A stretch of DNA of 64,000 nt from Molossus alvarezi (Eukaryota > Chordata > Mammalia > Chiroptera > Molossidae), in assembly GCA_037176705.1 (NCBI GenBank), contig CM073905.1, positions 33,202,986 through 33,266,985 of the forward strand, written 5' to 3'. Positions 32,941 through 44,274 of this stretch are shown here, one piece after another. The translations under genes and the position numbers were made by a program. The notes under the pieces are model-generated. The model saw nothing but the letters and a program-made list of their open reading frames with translations, did no database searches and was not told where the DNA came from. How positions within the stretch are numbered: position 1 is the stretch's first letter; every line of letters starts with the position of its first letter.

Positions 32941-33955
32941 CTGAAATCTGAAGCCAGCGCCCTGGCTCCCGGGTTGGCCCTCCAGCCCTTCCGCTCGGGA
33001 GCCGCCGAGCACCCTCCCGGCCCTTGGGTTCCAAGCCGGCTCTGAATGCCAAGTACACCCGGGGGCCCACGCAAGGTGGGCACGTCTGACAGTGGGCAGT
33101 GTGTTTGTTATTCCTGCCCCACCTTCTGGAACGAGGGCGGCTTGGTCTGTGGAAGACGTTGAGTAATAACCAGAGAAAGGGCCGCCCTGGTTCCCAAATA
33201 AACAGGCTCATGAGTGATGAGGGCACCCCCTTCCCTCCCACCCCACCCCCACCCACACCCAGGGCAGCTGCTGCTGCTGCCAGCACCGTGCATGCGTTTC
33301 TTACACGGGGGTGAGTAAACACCACCCGGGCCCACTTCAAAAGGCTCCCTGGGCAGCCGCCGAGGGGCAGCCAGCCGCCGGCTGATGGAACCGACGTGCC
33401 TTTGGGGGGCTGGGCCCAGGCAGAGGGGCTGGGGTGGCCTCCGGTAACAGACGGCCCCAAGATGTCCAAATACATCAGTGTGGAGGCCTCAAAGGCCCAG
33501 AGAATGAGAGCAGGAAAAATAAATAATTCCGTTATCTCTGATGAATTTTTGCCTTTGATCTCGTCCCCCCCATTCTCCCTCCATCGCTCTTTCTCCCCGC
33601 CCCCTTCCCTGATTTTTCTCTCCCCACTACCTCTTTTTTTAAACCTTTCCTCGTACTTTGATTTATGCCTTCAACCGTTCCACGAGGCTGACGTCCCCTG
33701 ATGAATTGGTGGGGTTGTTCTGTTCCGAGACCCCGAGCAGGCGGCTGGGAAGGGGGCAGGGGAGGGTTGCACGATTCCTTCCCAACAGGGAGAGACCTGG
33801 CTCCAGGAGAGACCTGGCCCCATGGACCCGGGCACACCCAGCTTCCCGGAGCCGGGCCGGCCTCTGCTTCCACTTGTCTGTTCTGTTTGAGCCGACCTGG
33901 GATTAGCGAGAAGGATGCTTTTCTCCTGTCCCTTCCTCATTTGGAGGTCATGCCT
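32941..33955. other. Unassigned stretch with polypyrimidine tract
   Basis: A 214-codon minus-strand frame (32831-33475) has a low-complexity Ala/Gly run from CAGCTGCTGCTGCTGCC and reads through a MIR, so it is chance. 33563-33655 is pyrimidine-rich. The block 33500-33560 (GGAAAAATAAATAATTCCG and onward) is AT-rich within GC-rich DNA and might be conserved non-coding sequence. Confidence 0.45.
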
Positions 33956-34054
33956 TCAAAAACTATTAATACTTACTGCGAGCCAGGCTCTGGGCGTCGA
34001 GGGGCGAGTGCAGCCGTAACCTGGAGCGGCACACTGTCCAGTCGGGGCAGATCG

Positions 34055-34475
34055 AGCCCAGATCTTGGGCTCTGGGGCCAGTCTGCCCAGGTTCAAGTTC
34101 TAGTTCTGCAACTTTCTGACTGTGTGTTCACTTCAGAAAACTACTCAGCCTCTCTGTTCTCTGATTTCCTCACATATAAAATAGGGTAACAACCTGGCCA
34201 GTGTGGCTCAGTGGTTGAGCATCAACCCAGGCACCAAGAGGTCACCGGTTCAATTCCCAGTCAGGGCACATGCCCAGGTTGTGGGCTCAACCCCCAGTGG
34301 GGGGCATGCAGGAGGCGGCCAGTCGATGTTCTCTCTCATCGATGTTTCTCTCTCTCTCCCTCTCTCTTCTCTCTCTCAAATCAATTTTCAAAATCTTTAA
34401 AAAATAGGGTAACTGGGTCCACATCATAGGATTAAATGAGTGAATACTAAAAGCACTTAATAACAGCCAAGGGGT
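34055..34475 (+). repeat. MIR SINE split by a Ves SINE
   Basis: A clear MIR runs from 'TTGGGCTCTGGGGCCAGTCTGCC' through 'TCTGATTTCCTCACATATAAAATAGGG' to 34190. It resumes at 34414 with 'TGGGTCCACATCATAGGATTAAATGAG'. The interruption (34191-34400) is Ves copy 6. Confidence 0.88.
34191..34400 (+). mobile_element. Ves SINE, short type, copy 6 (nested in MIR)
   Basis: Head AACCTGGCCAGTGTGGCTCAG, B box GGTTCAATTCCCAG and CT-rich body to AAATCAATTTTC. A perfect 13-bp TSD AAAATAGGGTAAC lies at 34178-34190 and 34401-34413, both copies inside MIR sequence. Confidence 0.95.
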
Positions 34476-34559
34476 GCCAAGCACATGTCTGTCACCAATT
34501 AGTGGGACAAATAGCAGAAAAGATGAGGATCCCTAGGAATCTCTAACAGAGACACACAA

Positions 34560-35260
34560 ACTAGCTGAAGGCTTCAGAGAAAGCTGTTGAGGGTAAAAGT
34601 TGCATAGAACAGCATATGCAAAGGTCCTGGGGTTGAAGCATGCAAGGAATTAAAACCCAGTAGTACCATGAGAGTCTGGAAAGTGAATGGGACTAGAAGA
34701 CGGCAGAGAGTAGAGGAGCTGGTGGCAGTCTTAAGGACGATCAGGAGTTCGGTTTTCGTCCAGGTGGCATAAAGCATGGGGAGTGTTGATGTGCATTTAA
34801 AAGACTCACGTGGCCCTGGCCAGTTTTGCTCAGTGGTTAGAGCGTCAGCCCACCGACCAGAGAGTCCTGGGTTCGCTTCCTGCTAAGGGCACATACCTCA
34901 GTTGCAGTTTGTCCCCAGCCCCGGTTGGGGTCACGTGGGTGGCAACCACTCAATGTGTCTCTCTCACATCGATGTTTCTCTCTCTCTCTTCCTCCCCCTC
35001 TCCCTCTCCCTCCCACTTTATCTGAAGATAGGTGCAAAAATGTCCTTGGGTGAGGATTAAATAAACAAACAAACAAACTATAAAAAAAAAAAAAAGACTT
35101 GCGTGCCTGCTGCCCAGGAGTGGGGACCCCAGTGGAGGCCGGGAAGGCAGTACGTTTTCAGGGTTGTCCAAGTGAGTGAGGGTGATAATGGCGGCTTGAA
35201 TGAGGACGCTGGTGCCCTCACTCTCGACAGGAAGTGATGAGGCGTTGTCCAAGGAGCTCG
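34560..35260. repeat. Ancient unassigned repeat split by Ves copy 7
   Basis: 'GCATATGCAAAGGTCCTGGGG', 'GATCAGGAGTTCGGTTTTCG' and, beyond the SINE, 'GAGGGTGATAATGGCGGCTTGAATGAGG' (in parts) resemble one long mammal-wide repeat. Family uncertain. Confidence 0.4.
34813..35091 (+). mobile_element. Ves SINE, long-tail type, copy 7
   Basis: Head GCCCTGGCCAGTTTTGCTCAG (starting just after 34812), an expanded TCTCCCTCTCCCTC body, tail GTCCTTGGGTGAGGATTAAA, and (AAAC)n plus poly-A. The TSD AAAAGACTCACGTG (34799-34812) / AAAAGACTTGCGTG (35092-35105) has two mismatches. Confidence 0.93.
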
Positions 35261-35540
35261 CCTGGACTGGACTGAACAGAGAGGGGGCCCAGGCAGCCCC
35301 CCAAGTCTGTGAGCAGCTGGGCTTTGATGGTACCACTGACTGTACAGAGAGAAGGCTGGCGGTGGGTTTCCGGCTGGGTCTGCCAGGTGGCCGAGACCTT
35401 CGGAGCAGGTGACTTCACCTTGTCCACCCAGGTAGGAGAGATCCGAAGCCAGAGCTCATGGGAGGCGCGGAGTCGAGGCGAGCAGAGCCGGAGAACCCCC
35501 AGGCAGCTGGAACCGGACTCCAGCAAAGTACCATGGCGGC
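35261..35540. other. Unassigned stretch
   Basis: No exon or repeat recognised. Confidence 0.4.
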
Positions 35541-35715
35541 CAAGGGTTCCCAAACTCGACTGCACCTTGGGACTTTGTTAAGTGCCAATGCTTGGCTCCC
35601 ACCCCAGACATTGATTTGATTAGTACGAGATGCAACTTGGCCTCTGAGATTCTTTTCGGAAGCTCCCGAGTGATTCTCACATGCGGCAAAACCTGGGAGC
35701 CGCTGTAGTAAAAAG
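35541..35715. mobile_element. hAT-type fossil, family unassigned
   Basis: Starts 'GGTTCCCAAACTCGACTGCACCTTGGG' (in parts), has 'CCCACCCCAGACATTGATTTGATT' in the middle, and ends 'GTGATTCTCACATGCGGC', the layout of a short hAT-Charlie element with near-palindromic ends. Confidence 0.5.
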
Positions 35716-35774
35716 TCACGTATTAGGTTTGGCCAAATGCCGTGCTAAATAAATGACGGACCCTAAATGTCATC

Positions 35775-35860
35775 GCTGTGACAACCTCCGTAAGGGCATT
35801 TCCTCATCTGTCAAGCGGAGGTGGGGGTAACGACTTCGTAAGGTTATTTGCCCCAAATGA
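35775..35860 (+). repeat. MIR SINE fragment
   Basis: 'GGGCATTTCCTCATCTGTCAAGC' then 'GGTGGGGGTAACGAC' matches MIR. Confidence 0.65.
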
Positions 35861-36790
35861 CTCTTCTGCGGTGCGGATTTGAACTTGAGGCATCTGGCTC
35901 CATGCAGTGGGCTCATAACCTCATGCACCGCCGCCGTCCACTTCGGTACCGACGAGGCTGGGAGCGGTGTAAAGTCATCACATGCTTGAAGAACGCCACC
36001 GAGGAGATTCCTCCCCGGCACCTCGCGGGGCTCCAGGGATTCGGAACTAAGAGTGGGCAGGGGCAGGAGGTACCCAGAGGGGGTCTTCACCATCAGAGCT
36101 GGTGCAAAGCCTCAGTTCCTCCTGGTTCGGTCTCACACTGGCTGCCTGGGTTGGGGGAGGAGCCCTGGTTGGTGGCATCTGAGGAAGAGACACTGGACTC
36201 GGGCTCGGCTTGTTGTGGACCCTGTCTAAAGAAGTCTGCCCCAGGAGGCTTTACCTCAATGCCCTCTAGATCCTTAACTCTTTGGTGTTGTGGTTTGGTA
36301 TCGGGGAGGTCACGGGCCGGACCGGTGCTGCCAAGGACTCTCCTCCTGTCTTGGGACCACACTCGCTGGCCTTTGCATTTCTGGTGTGCTGTGGCCCTTC
36401 CCTGCTTCGGAATCTACCATAACCACGTGGTGTGTTCCTCCGGTGGCGTCGTGAGAATATTACATGAAGGAGCCATCATTTTCTCCATTCTGCTCTGGGC
36501 ATTTGATGGTTTTGAGTCCGCGGCAAGGCTGGGCACTGCTACTCCGAACGTCCTTGCGTGAGTCTCCCAGTGCTGAGCATGGACTTGCTGGACCCCTTGA
36601 CTTCGGGAATGATGCCAACCTCGTTTCCAACGCGACTGGACCCTCCCACCAAAAGTTCCCAAGAACCACACCCCCACCAATGCTCGTCTACCTATAAGTG
36701 ACCGGTTCTGCCTTCCAATACATCCGGCTCCCCGTGCCCCTCCCTCCTGCCTCTGGCTACCACCCCTTCATTTTATCTTCAAACTGATTC
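35861..36790. other. Unassigned stretch, chance 237-codon frame
   Basis: The plus-strand frame 35848-36561 is among the longest in the window, but it starts inside a MIR, has no domain, and is overlapped by minus-strand frames. A hydrophobic run near its end lacks supporting context. I do not call it a gene. Confidence 0.5.
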
Positions 36791-36794
36791 TCTG

Positions 36795-36890
36795 AAGTGA
36801 GATGATCCCCATTTCATGGATAAGCAGACTGAGGCTCACCCCAGGTCCCACTGATGGGAGGGCAGGTCCGGGTCTCACTCATTCCTTCAA
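36795..36890 (-). repeat. MIR SINE fragment
   Basis: Reverse MIR: 'GATCCCCATTTCATGGATAAGCAGACTGAGGCTC' (in parts). Confidence 0.7.
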
Positions 36891-37109
36891 GAACCACAGT
36901 CCCCACACTGTGTGTGAGCGCCCCCGTGTCCCCTAGAGTGGAGAGCAGAGTGGCATCTTCCCCGAGTGGGGAGCAACTTTCCTCGTAGGCATTTGACTCA
37001 GTTCTACAAGTCGGTGGTGGTGTAGGTCCGTGGCTTCGATAATTCTAGACTGTTACAAGGTGAGTCCCATGCCTAGGGAGGTAGGGTGGCCATCCAGGGG
37101 CTGGAGGAA

Positions 37110-37310
37110 GCCTACGCTTTAGAACCAGACGCCGGGGTTCAAGTGCTGATGCACTTGTAGGTCACGTGTCCTTGGGTACGCTTCTCAACCCTGCCTGGCC
37201 TCGGTTTCCTGCACCGGAAAATGGAAATACTAGCCCCTCGCTGCCAGTTGTGGGGTAGGTAGGATGCACGGCACTTGAGGAGGGCACAAACGCCAGACAC
37301 TGTCACTAGG
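37110..37310 (+). repeat. MIR SINE
   Basis: 'AGACGCCGGGGTTCAAGTGC', 'GTCACGTGTCCTTGGGTACGC', 'CCTCGGTTTCCTGCACC' and 'GGAAAATGGAAATAC' follow the MIR order. Confidence 0.82.
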
Positions 37311-37455
37311 ACCTTGGCAATGGGCAGTCCACCGCCACCACGTCGCAAAAGATATTCGAGAAGGTGAGCGAATCCCAGTGGTTACGGGGTCAGTGTTGAG
37401 CAATGTCTATTTTTTATAACTCAGAGATCCCACAGCCGGAACTGGGAAGGGAGGA

Positions 37456-37599
37456 GTGTGCATGTGTGTGTGTGGGTGTGTCTGTGTGTGTGTATATGTG
37501 TGAGTGCGTGTGTGGGTGTCTATGTGTGTCCGTGTGGGTCTGTGTGTGTGTGTCTGTGTGAGTGCGTGTGTGGGTGTGTGGGTCTGTGTGTGTGTGTTT
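37456..37599. repeat. Complex (TG)n microsatellite
   Basis: About 144 bp of TG with GTGTGAGTGCG and GTGGGTGT interruptions. A sub-unit 'GTGTGAGTGCGTGTGTGGG' occurs twice. Alternating purine-pyrimidine sequence like this can form Z-DNA. Confidence 0.93.
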
Positions 37600-37600
37600 T

Positions 37601-39290
37601 GGGGAGCTGCGAGGCGTTGCTGGAAGGAGCAGCTAAAGGGCCACCTTGATTAGAGTGAGGACCACTCCTTCAGCAGTCACGCCATGCCCACGTTTCCTGC
37701 CTGCTAGTCCATCCACTAAGAATAAAATTCTAAATGGATAATATTCCAAACAAAGGATAAAATAAACCCAATTAAAGAGACGGATAAAAGTAGAAAAGGT
37801 TAGAATAACAGAATTAGTGTAGACAACTCCCCTGCCTGGGCCAAGACCCCAGCTGTGGCTCCCGGGGCGCCCCGCGCTCCCCAGCCTGGCTCCGCAGCCG
37901 GGCTCCACGCTGGTCCCTCCCCACGGGGCGTGGGTGCCTGGGAGGGGCAGGGCGGGAGCCAGGTCCGCCTGCTCAGGGCTGCATCCGGGCGCAGTACGTG
38001 CTCACCAAGCATCTTCTCCTGCTTGCGACGTCGGTCCAGAAAGGCCTCCCGGTGGAGACGCATCCAGCTCATCTGTCTCAGGGAAAGAGGCCAAGCAGCC
38101 TCCCAGCTGGGGCCTCGCTGCCTCTGATAAGAATGCTGGAGAGAGGTGAATTCTGAAAATTAAACAAATCCTGGTGTCTTTGAGAGGTCACCCGGCTCCG
38201 AGGCTGGCCGTCCTGTCTGTGATAGATGGCAGGGCTGGCCTGCAGGAAGAAGGGGGCCTCAGGAGCCGCTGACACCAGTGTCCGGGCGGCCGGAGAGAGG
38301 GTCCAGGGTGTCTCTCCCGGCGGCGGGCAGGCAAGGTGATGGAGGGATCGTCTATGAAGCCAACTGCGCACCAGAGCACCCACTGAGCCCGGGGAACGGA
38401 GGGTCTCTGCCCAACCTGGGGGGAGAGTTAGCATTTCTCTCCTGCCCCGCAGCAGACAGGGCTGCTGCCCCTGGAGGGTGGGCATCTGCTCGCGGGAGGA
38501 GGGTGCTGGGGCTCTCTGGCCTTGCTGCCCCTTCCCCAGGACCTGTGTGAGACTCCCAACGCCGTCACTCCCCTGGCATTGGATGAGGGGTTCGGGCTGG
38601 GCTACACTTTCCAGCACTTTGCACCTGTGTCCTGGGGTATGGAGGGTCCACGCTAGGCTCTGTTGTGCCAGGTGAGAGGGGGCACAGGGGCCACACCCGG
38701 AGAGTGGAGGCAGGAAGCCAAACGCTGGGCTATAATGTATCGAAAACTTCCCACCATAAAGGGCCTGAACCGCAAGTTCACACGCCTCGCAGCAGGGCTA
38801 CGAGTAACCGGCCCCTCTGGGACCCCCACGAACAAACGGCAAAGCAGAGGCGTGGATCCTGACACTGCCTCTCCCCAGCTGTGTGACCTAGAGGTCAGTG
38901 ACGTCCCCGAAGCACTCGCCCCTAATGGCCAAGAGTCACTGCATCCCCATCTCTCAGCCCTTGGCATTGTGTGCACTGGGGGGGGGTCCCCATCCTCTAC
39001 CACTACCAACAACACCTGGGAGAGAAAGAAGGCAAAGCACTCTCCTTCCCCGGACCCCAGACCCTACCCCAGGGCCAGCTCTCCCCACCCAGTCACACAG
39101 CAGGGGGTTCCATGCCTCCTCTATGGGAAGGGTGTCCAAAGCGTCCCTGTGCCCCCACCTTCGGCCCACGGGTCAGGGAGCCACACGGACACACACTCCG
39201 GAGGGTCCTCTGGAAATGAACTTGGAAATGGCCAAATAGAATCAACCCCCTGCCTCTTCCCATGAGTACAGACCACATGTATGTACAAGA
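37601..39290. other. Unassigned stretch with CpG-rich patches
   Basis: CpG-dense sequence lies at about 37860-38065 ('CCCGGGGCGCCCCGCGC') and 38270-38330 ('GTCCGGGCGGCCGG'). A weak MIR-like piece lies at 38858-38960 ('CCCCAGCTGTGTGACCTAG'). The 200-codon frame 38663-39265 has no domain. Confidence 0.4.
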
Positions 39291-39482
39291 CACATATGAC
39301 ATATACGTCGTTATATTCATTTATGTATACATCTTAGGTTACCCAATACATACGTACAGATGTGTTAGATCCATACATACACATTCATTCATAGATACAG
39401 ATGTGTATAGATATGAATGAATATATATAAATCTATGAACATATGTATATTCACACATACATGAATGGATGGATGGATGAGT
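39290..39482. repeat. AT-rich degenerate simple repeat
   Basis: Imperfect ATACATA/CATTCAT/GATAGATA units ending in four ATGG tetramers (39463-39479). Confidence 0.75.
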
Positions 39483-39900
39483 TGCATTGCTGTAATCAAA
39501 TGCAAAGCCACCAAATGTATTTTTCCGTGGTTCCCGGCTCAGTGTAGTAGCACTTGGCACACGGTGAAGATGTACGATGTGGCGTCGCCATAGGGAAACA
39601 CGCAGTCGGGCTGGAGACTGTTCCCCAAAGGGTTCCTATCCCCCCTGGCGCCAGCATCTTACTGTTGCATTTGTATTGATAGGGAAGGAGCCAGTGAATG
39701 GGACCGTACCACATGCCAGCTTGTCACGGTGGACATCATCTGCCGTCTGCCGAGTCAAACGTTTGCTTGTAAATCGGTAGCAAAGGGATCATATGGAGGT
39801 GATGGCAAAAGTCTGTCCCTTTGGCTACCTGGGTCAATTCAGGGGAGAAGGAGGACCTCACCAAGCAAGTCACCGGTTTACTGGTGGGATATTGTTGCAA
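39483..39900. other. Unassigned stretch
   Basis: No exon or repeat recognised. Confidence 0.4.
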
Positions 39901-39904
39901 AAAG

Positions 39905-40080
39905 GATACAGGCTGTGGTTCCAGACACCACCCCCTGCCCCTACTCACTCACTGTGTAATCTTAAGTCATTTCATCTCCCTCGGTCTCAATGTTCTCATG
40001 TGTATGAGGATAACACTCATCATTTAATACTTAAGGATGAAATAATCACACAAAGTTAAATATGCATCAACTCCAACTAC
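39905..40080 (+). repeat. MIR SINE
   Basis: 'CACTGTGTAATCTTAAGTC', 'CATCTCCCTCGGTCTCAATG' and 'TATGAGGATAACACTCATC' give the MIR pattern in order, although diverged. Confidence 0.65.
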
Positions 40081-40194
40081 CAGTTCCTATCACAGCATGA
40101 AAGTATATCCCTGCCTCCTCTGTGAATTGCATCTCTCCTTCCCACTCACCCTTCAGGTTATTTTTTCTCTTCACCATGTTTAATAGTCATTGCC

Positions 40195-40695
40195 GAGTGT
40201 GTCACCGCTGGAAATTATGTGTCAGGGAAGAGTGTCCAAAGATGGCCACCAACGAGCCCTCCCCTCCCTGTAAGCACCTGCCACTCCTCACAGTAAGGAT
40301 GTGGAGTTCCTTTTTTATCTTCTTGAGTGTGGGCAGCCCCTGGGACTTGCTTTAACTAGCAGAGCAGAGAGGAAATGATTTTCTGGGACTTCTGAGCCCT
40401 TGAGAGGACGGGAGCTACTGCTTTCCCTTCTCGACGCCCAGCCGCCATGTTGTAAGGAAGCCCAAGCTGGACCACTCAGTGACGAGATGCCCTGGAGGAC
40501 GAGAGGCGACCTTGGCATCCCATCCAAACCACCAGGTAGATGCAAGCGCATGAATATCTCCAGCTGTGATCACACAGAGCAGAAGAACCACCCAACTGAG
40601 CCCTGTCCAAATGCCAGACCCACAGTATAATGAAAAAAAAATAGTGTTGTTTGATGCTATTAAGTTTGGAGATGTTTGTTAGTCAGCAGTCATTT
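40195..40695 (+). mobile_element. MLT1-type (ERVL-MaLR) LTR, old
   Basis: 'CAGCCCCTGGGACTTGCTTT', 'CAGCCGCCATGTTGTAAGGAAGC', 'CCACCCAACTGAGCCC' and 'GATGCTATTAAGTTTGGAG' are MLT1 landmarks in order. No internal region is attached. Confidence 0.7.
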
Positions 40696-42560
40696 GCTGC
40701 CCCTCACCAGGACATAGGCCCAAATGCTAGGGTTTTATTTTTGTTTCCAATATATCCTTGGGTCTAGCACAATTGCTTAAGTCTTGTAATAGATGGTTGA
40801 AGCCATTCTTTCAAATAGAAGTGGTATCTTGTTCCAGCTCCTAGGCTGTGAAGCCTCTGCCCTCTTGTTGATTAGAGACAACTGTGTACATTCTTTATCT
40901 GAAATGACCTATTCCTGTTTAATAAGGGCAGACAGACAGACAATAGTGACAGAGACCAGGACCACGAGGCAGGGCGATCTGGGAAAGTCTTCACACTTAA
41001 CTAGGCAGCCAGATGTTCACATGTCGTCATTCCAATGGGTACACTCCTCACATTTCTGTTCTCTGACATGGGTTCCCCTAGAGACAGGGTGTCTGTGTTG
41101 CTCATTCATCAGCTCTGGGTCCTACGAATAGGAAGATCTGAAGATGGGTGGTTTTTGCTCCCCTGCCCCCACCTCCCACCCCACGAGTGCTTTGGAGAAA
41201 GTAGCTGCTTCTGGTTGCGGACAAGAGGTGGGCAAGGGAAGGAGATGCCCAGCTGTCCATGGCAATGCCTCCCCTTATCTGTCCCCCAGCGCCAGGTCAC
41301 GGCTTCAGCTCCCTCTGGGCCGGGCCTGACAAGCTTGTACGTTAGCACTTTTCAAAAGCAGTGTCCACTTTGGGAACAGTGTTGGGGCCCGAGAGCAGTC
41401 ACTTCCTTTGACAAATGGCAGCGCTGACAGCTGGGCGCTGTTTTACAAACGCGGCCTCCTGCTGCTCCCCGGGTGGTGCTGGGTGGAGCAGGAAGGGGCT
41501 CAGAAACAAGTCACTCACCAGGGACAGGGACACTTGAGCGGGCGTCCACTTGGTGGGAATATGTGCACACAGAGGAGGGGCAGTAGGTTCTGGGGCCTGA
41601 CCGTCCTCACTCTGCCAGTTCCCTCCCTGTGCCCCTTAGTCCACGCCCCCGACCCTCACTGTCCTCACCTAGAAGGCAGAGGCAATGACCTTGCCCTGCA
41701 GTTAACTATTCCTGGTTAACAGATTGCCATTCATTCTCTCAGTTTCTGTGGGAGATCATTATGTTGCCTGACGGAGTCCTCTGGCGCAAGGTCTCAGAAG
41801 ACCGCAGTCGAGGTGTCGGCTGGGGCTGGGGTCTCATCTGAAGGCTGGACTGGGGAAGGATATGCTCCCAGGCTCCTGTGTTGCTGCCAGGATCTGGTTT
41901 CTTGAAGGCTGTAGGACTGACGGCCTCATTTCCTTGCCAGTTGTTGGCAGGAGGCTGCCCTGGGTTCTGCGTCCCCTGGGCCTCCCCGGTGTGGCCACTT
42001 GGCTTCATCAAAGCCAGCAAGGGAGAGAGTCTGCTAGCAAGACAGGAGTTACAATCTTATGTAACATATCCCAGAGACGACATCCCTTCCCTTTGCCAAA
42101 TGCTCTTGGATAGAAGCAAATCACAGTGTCCACCCCCACTCAAGGGGATGGCAGTCTTATAAGAGCATGACACCAGGAGGTGAGATCGTGGGGACCCTCT
42201 GAAAGACTGTCCGCCAGGCTTTCTAACTCGGAGGTGGGAAGGAGGAGCTGATACCTGTGCAGCGCTCAGCATGGGGCCTGCCTTCTCTGTTGCTTCTACT
42301 GGCATGTGGGGTCCCAGCAGGACACAGATGGCATGTTCCACTGAGGGCCCTTCATTCAACTTCCTCCAAGGTGTGGAAAGGGAGCAGGGAAAGAAAAGAG
42401 AGGGGTGATGAAGTACCCTGGGGTGATGAACCCCAGCATCTGAAGAAGCAAGGGAAGTGCTGTGCACTCATTGTGCCCCCAGAGTCACAGGTTGGAGGTG
42501 ATTTGGGCCTGGGGGTGGAGCTCTCATGAAAGGGATCTGGGCTCTTAGAAAAGAGACTCC
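40696..42560. other. Unassigned stretch, no supported gene
   Basis: Frames of up to 136 codons without domains. A (GACA)3 run lies at about 40931-40942. A hydrophobic N-terminus-like chance frame (42257-42529) has no splice support I trust. Confidence 0.45.
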
Positions 42561-42756
42561 AGCCCGGCCAGTGTGGCTCAGTGGGTTGAGTGTGGTCCCA
42601 TGGACTGACAGGTCCCGGATCAATTCCCGGTCAGGGCATGTGCCAGCTTATGGACTCGAACTCCAGTAGGGGGCGCAGGAGGCAGCCTATCCATGTGTCT
42701 CTCTTACATTGATGTTTCTCTCTCTCTCCCCCTTCCATTAAAAAAAAAAAAAAAAA
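42561..42756 (+). mobile_element. Ves SINE, short type, copy 8
   Basis: Head AGCCCGGCCAGTGTGGCTCAG, B box GGATCAATTCCCGG and a long A tail (about 17 A, 42740-42756). The body carries an unusually good CTCF-like core at 42663-42677. Flanks AAAAGAGACTCC / GAGAGAGACCCC suggest a decayed TSD. Confidence 0.9.
42663..42677 (+). promoter_or_regulatory. CTCF-like motif inside a Ves SINE
   Basis: CCAGTAGGGGGCGCA fits the CTCF core CCASYAGRKGGCRS at all fourteen positions. Other Ves copies in the window have GTGGGGGGCATG or similar, which is weaker. Confidence 0.5.
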
Positions 42757-42769
42757 GGGAGAGAGAGAC

Positions 42770-43370
42770 CCCAGAGAGCTCCCTCGCCCCTTCCACCAAT
42801 CAAGGGCACAGCAAGAAGATGGCCATCTGCGGCCAGGAAGAAAGCTGTCACCAGACACCGCATCTGCTGGCACCTGGATCTTGGGACTTGCCAGCCTCCA
42901 GGGCTCTGAGACACAAAGGCAGTGCAGGTCGGGAGTCCTACTCAACAGGCGAGTGTGACAGCAGCCGCAGGGGGGAGGGCCTGGTGGAGAGTTCTTATTT
43001 TTATCTGTGTATTTGTCAATTACAAATTACTTGCCATACAATTTCGCTTTGGTTTCCCACCTATAGCACAGCTTCAGACAAGCACACCCTTTGCAAAGGG
43101 CTCCCCCCTGCACGTTCTCCTGGGACATCAGAAGTAGGAAGTGTGATCCCGGTTGATTCATTCAACAAACGTGACAGCCTCTCTTCTGTGACCGGTACCA
43201 AGGGAGACGGGGGGTGTTTGGAAGCTACCATCCTTCATTCCTCCCAGAGTCGGGACCTTGTTCTCTGAGAGGATCCCCTCCTCCACATGGCAAGTCATTT
43301 CCCCCCCGTCACTTTCTTCATCTCCATTAGGGGACCACATCTGTCGTCTACTTCAGAAGGGCAGTCATGA
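42770..43370. other. Unassigned stretch
   Basis: A 191-codon frame begins inside the Ves SINE and is therefore chance. No other feature recognised. Confidence 0.45.
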
Positions 43371-43374
43371 AGCT

Positions 43375-43640
43375 GGAAAGAGATCATGGGAGGACAAGAG
43401 CTCTGTGGTTTCATTCATATGGGGTTCATAGCGTGGTCCTGTTCCGAGACAGGAAGTAGCTGGTTGCCAGAAGCCAGGGAAAGGCGGGGATGGGGAGGAG
43501 TTGAATGGGGACAGTCTCAGTTTTGCAAGATGCAAATGTCCTGGAAATGGATGGTGATGGCCGCACAACACTGTGAATGTACGTAATGTGCCTGAGCTAC
43601 ACACTTAACTATTTTTTTAAAGAGGGATCGTGGGTAGGTA
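43375..43640 (+). mobile_element. L1 3' UTR fragment
   Basis: 'GGAAGTAGCTGGTTGCCAG', 'CAGTCTCAGTTTTGCAAGATG', 'GGAAATGGATGGTGATGG' and 'CACTGTGAATGTACGTAATG' are the standard phrases of the L1M 3' UTR, in order. Confidence 0.85.
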
Positions 43641-44095
43641 AGCTTGTGTGAAGTCTGCCGGGGAAAGAGATGCCTTCTCGCCCATGGCTGTCGGGCTCCG
43701 CTGCCACCCACAGCGGACTCTTGAACCCTGAGCCCTTTGCTCCTTGCAGCTGTCAAGCAGCCCGCCTAGCCCAGCTCATCCATCACTCGGTCCCTGCTCT
43801 CATCCGTCGCCCAAGGCATCCCAGGCACCACGCTCATCTATCAGCTATGCCGATACCACCTGCCTCTTGCCCACCTTTTCCAGCCCGCCAGCCCTCCTCC
43901 AACAGCCGGCTTGTCTCTGGGTCATCTTTCTGCTCCACCTGCCTCTTACCTCTGAGACCCTCACTTCTGCCCTTCCTCATCATCCCCCAACTGAGCAAGA
44001 CACAGGAGCCAGCTTGACCGCAGGTGCCATGGTGACAGGGATGGGACCACCTGCTTGGAGCTGATGTCCTAGTCCCATTTCCGGGGACTCTGCGA
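43641..44095. other. Unassigned stretch
   Basis: Pyrimidine-rich; a 115-codon frame without domains. Nothing recognised. Confidence 0.4.
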
Positions 44096-44099
44096 TTCT

Positions 44100-44272
44100 A
44101 AGACGGCGCTTCTCCAACGATGAACGTGCACACCAGTCCCCTGGGCGGTGTCTTCTGAAATGCAGAGTCTGAACCAGGAGGGCCAGGCGGGAAGTGGGAC
44201 TCTGCTTGTCTGCCCAGCCCCCGGTGGTATGGATGCTGCTGGTCCCGGGGCCACAGTTTGAGAAGCCACATT
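44100..44272 (-). mobile_element. MER3-like hAT fossil
   Basis: 'CACACCAGTCCCCTGGGC', 'TGAAATGCAGAGTCTGAACC' and 'GATGCTGCTGGTCCCGGGGCC...AGTTTGAGAAGCC' follow a short hAT-Charlie element. Family name tentative. Confidence 0.55.
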
Positions 44273-44274
44273 GA

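Noticed and set aside
32831..33475. 214-codon minus-strand frame with an Ala-rich run
   Set aside because: The run comes from a CTG repeat, and the frame reads through a MIR.
35848..36561. 237-codon plus-strand open frame
   Set aside because: It starts inside a MIR and has no recognisable domain or splice context.
42257..42529. Plus-strand frame with hydrophobic N-terminus (SLLLLLACGVPAG)
   Set aside because: It looks like a signal peptide, but it lacks a good start context with a matching donor, and no downstream exon is evident.
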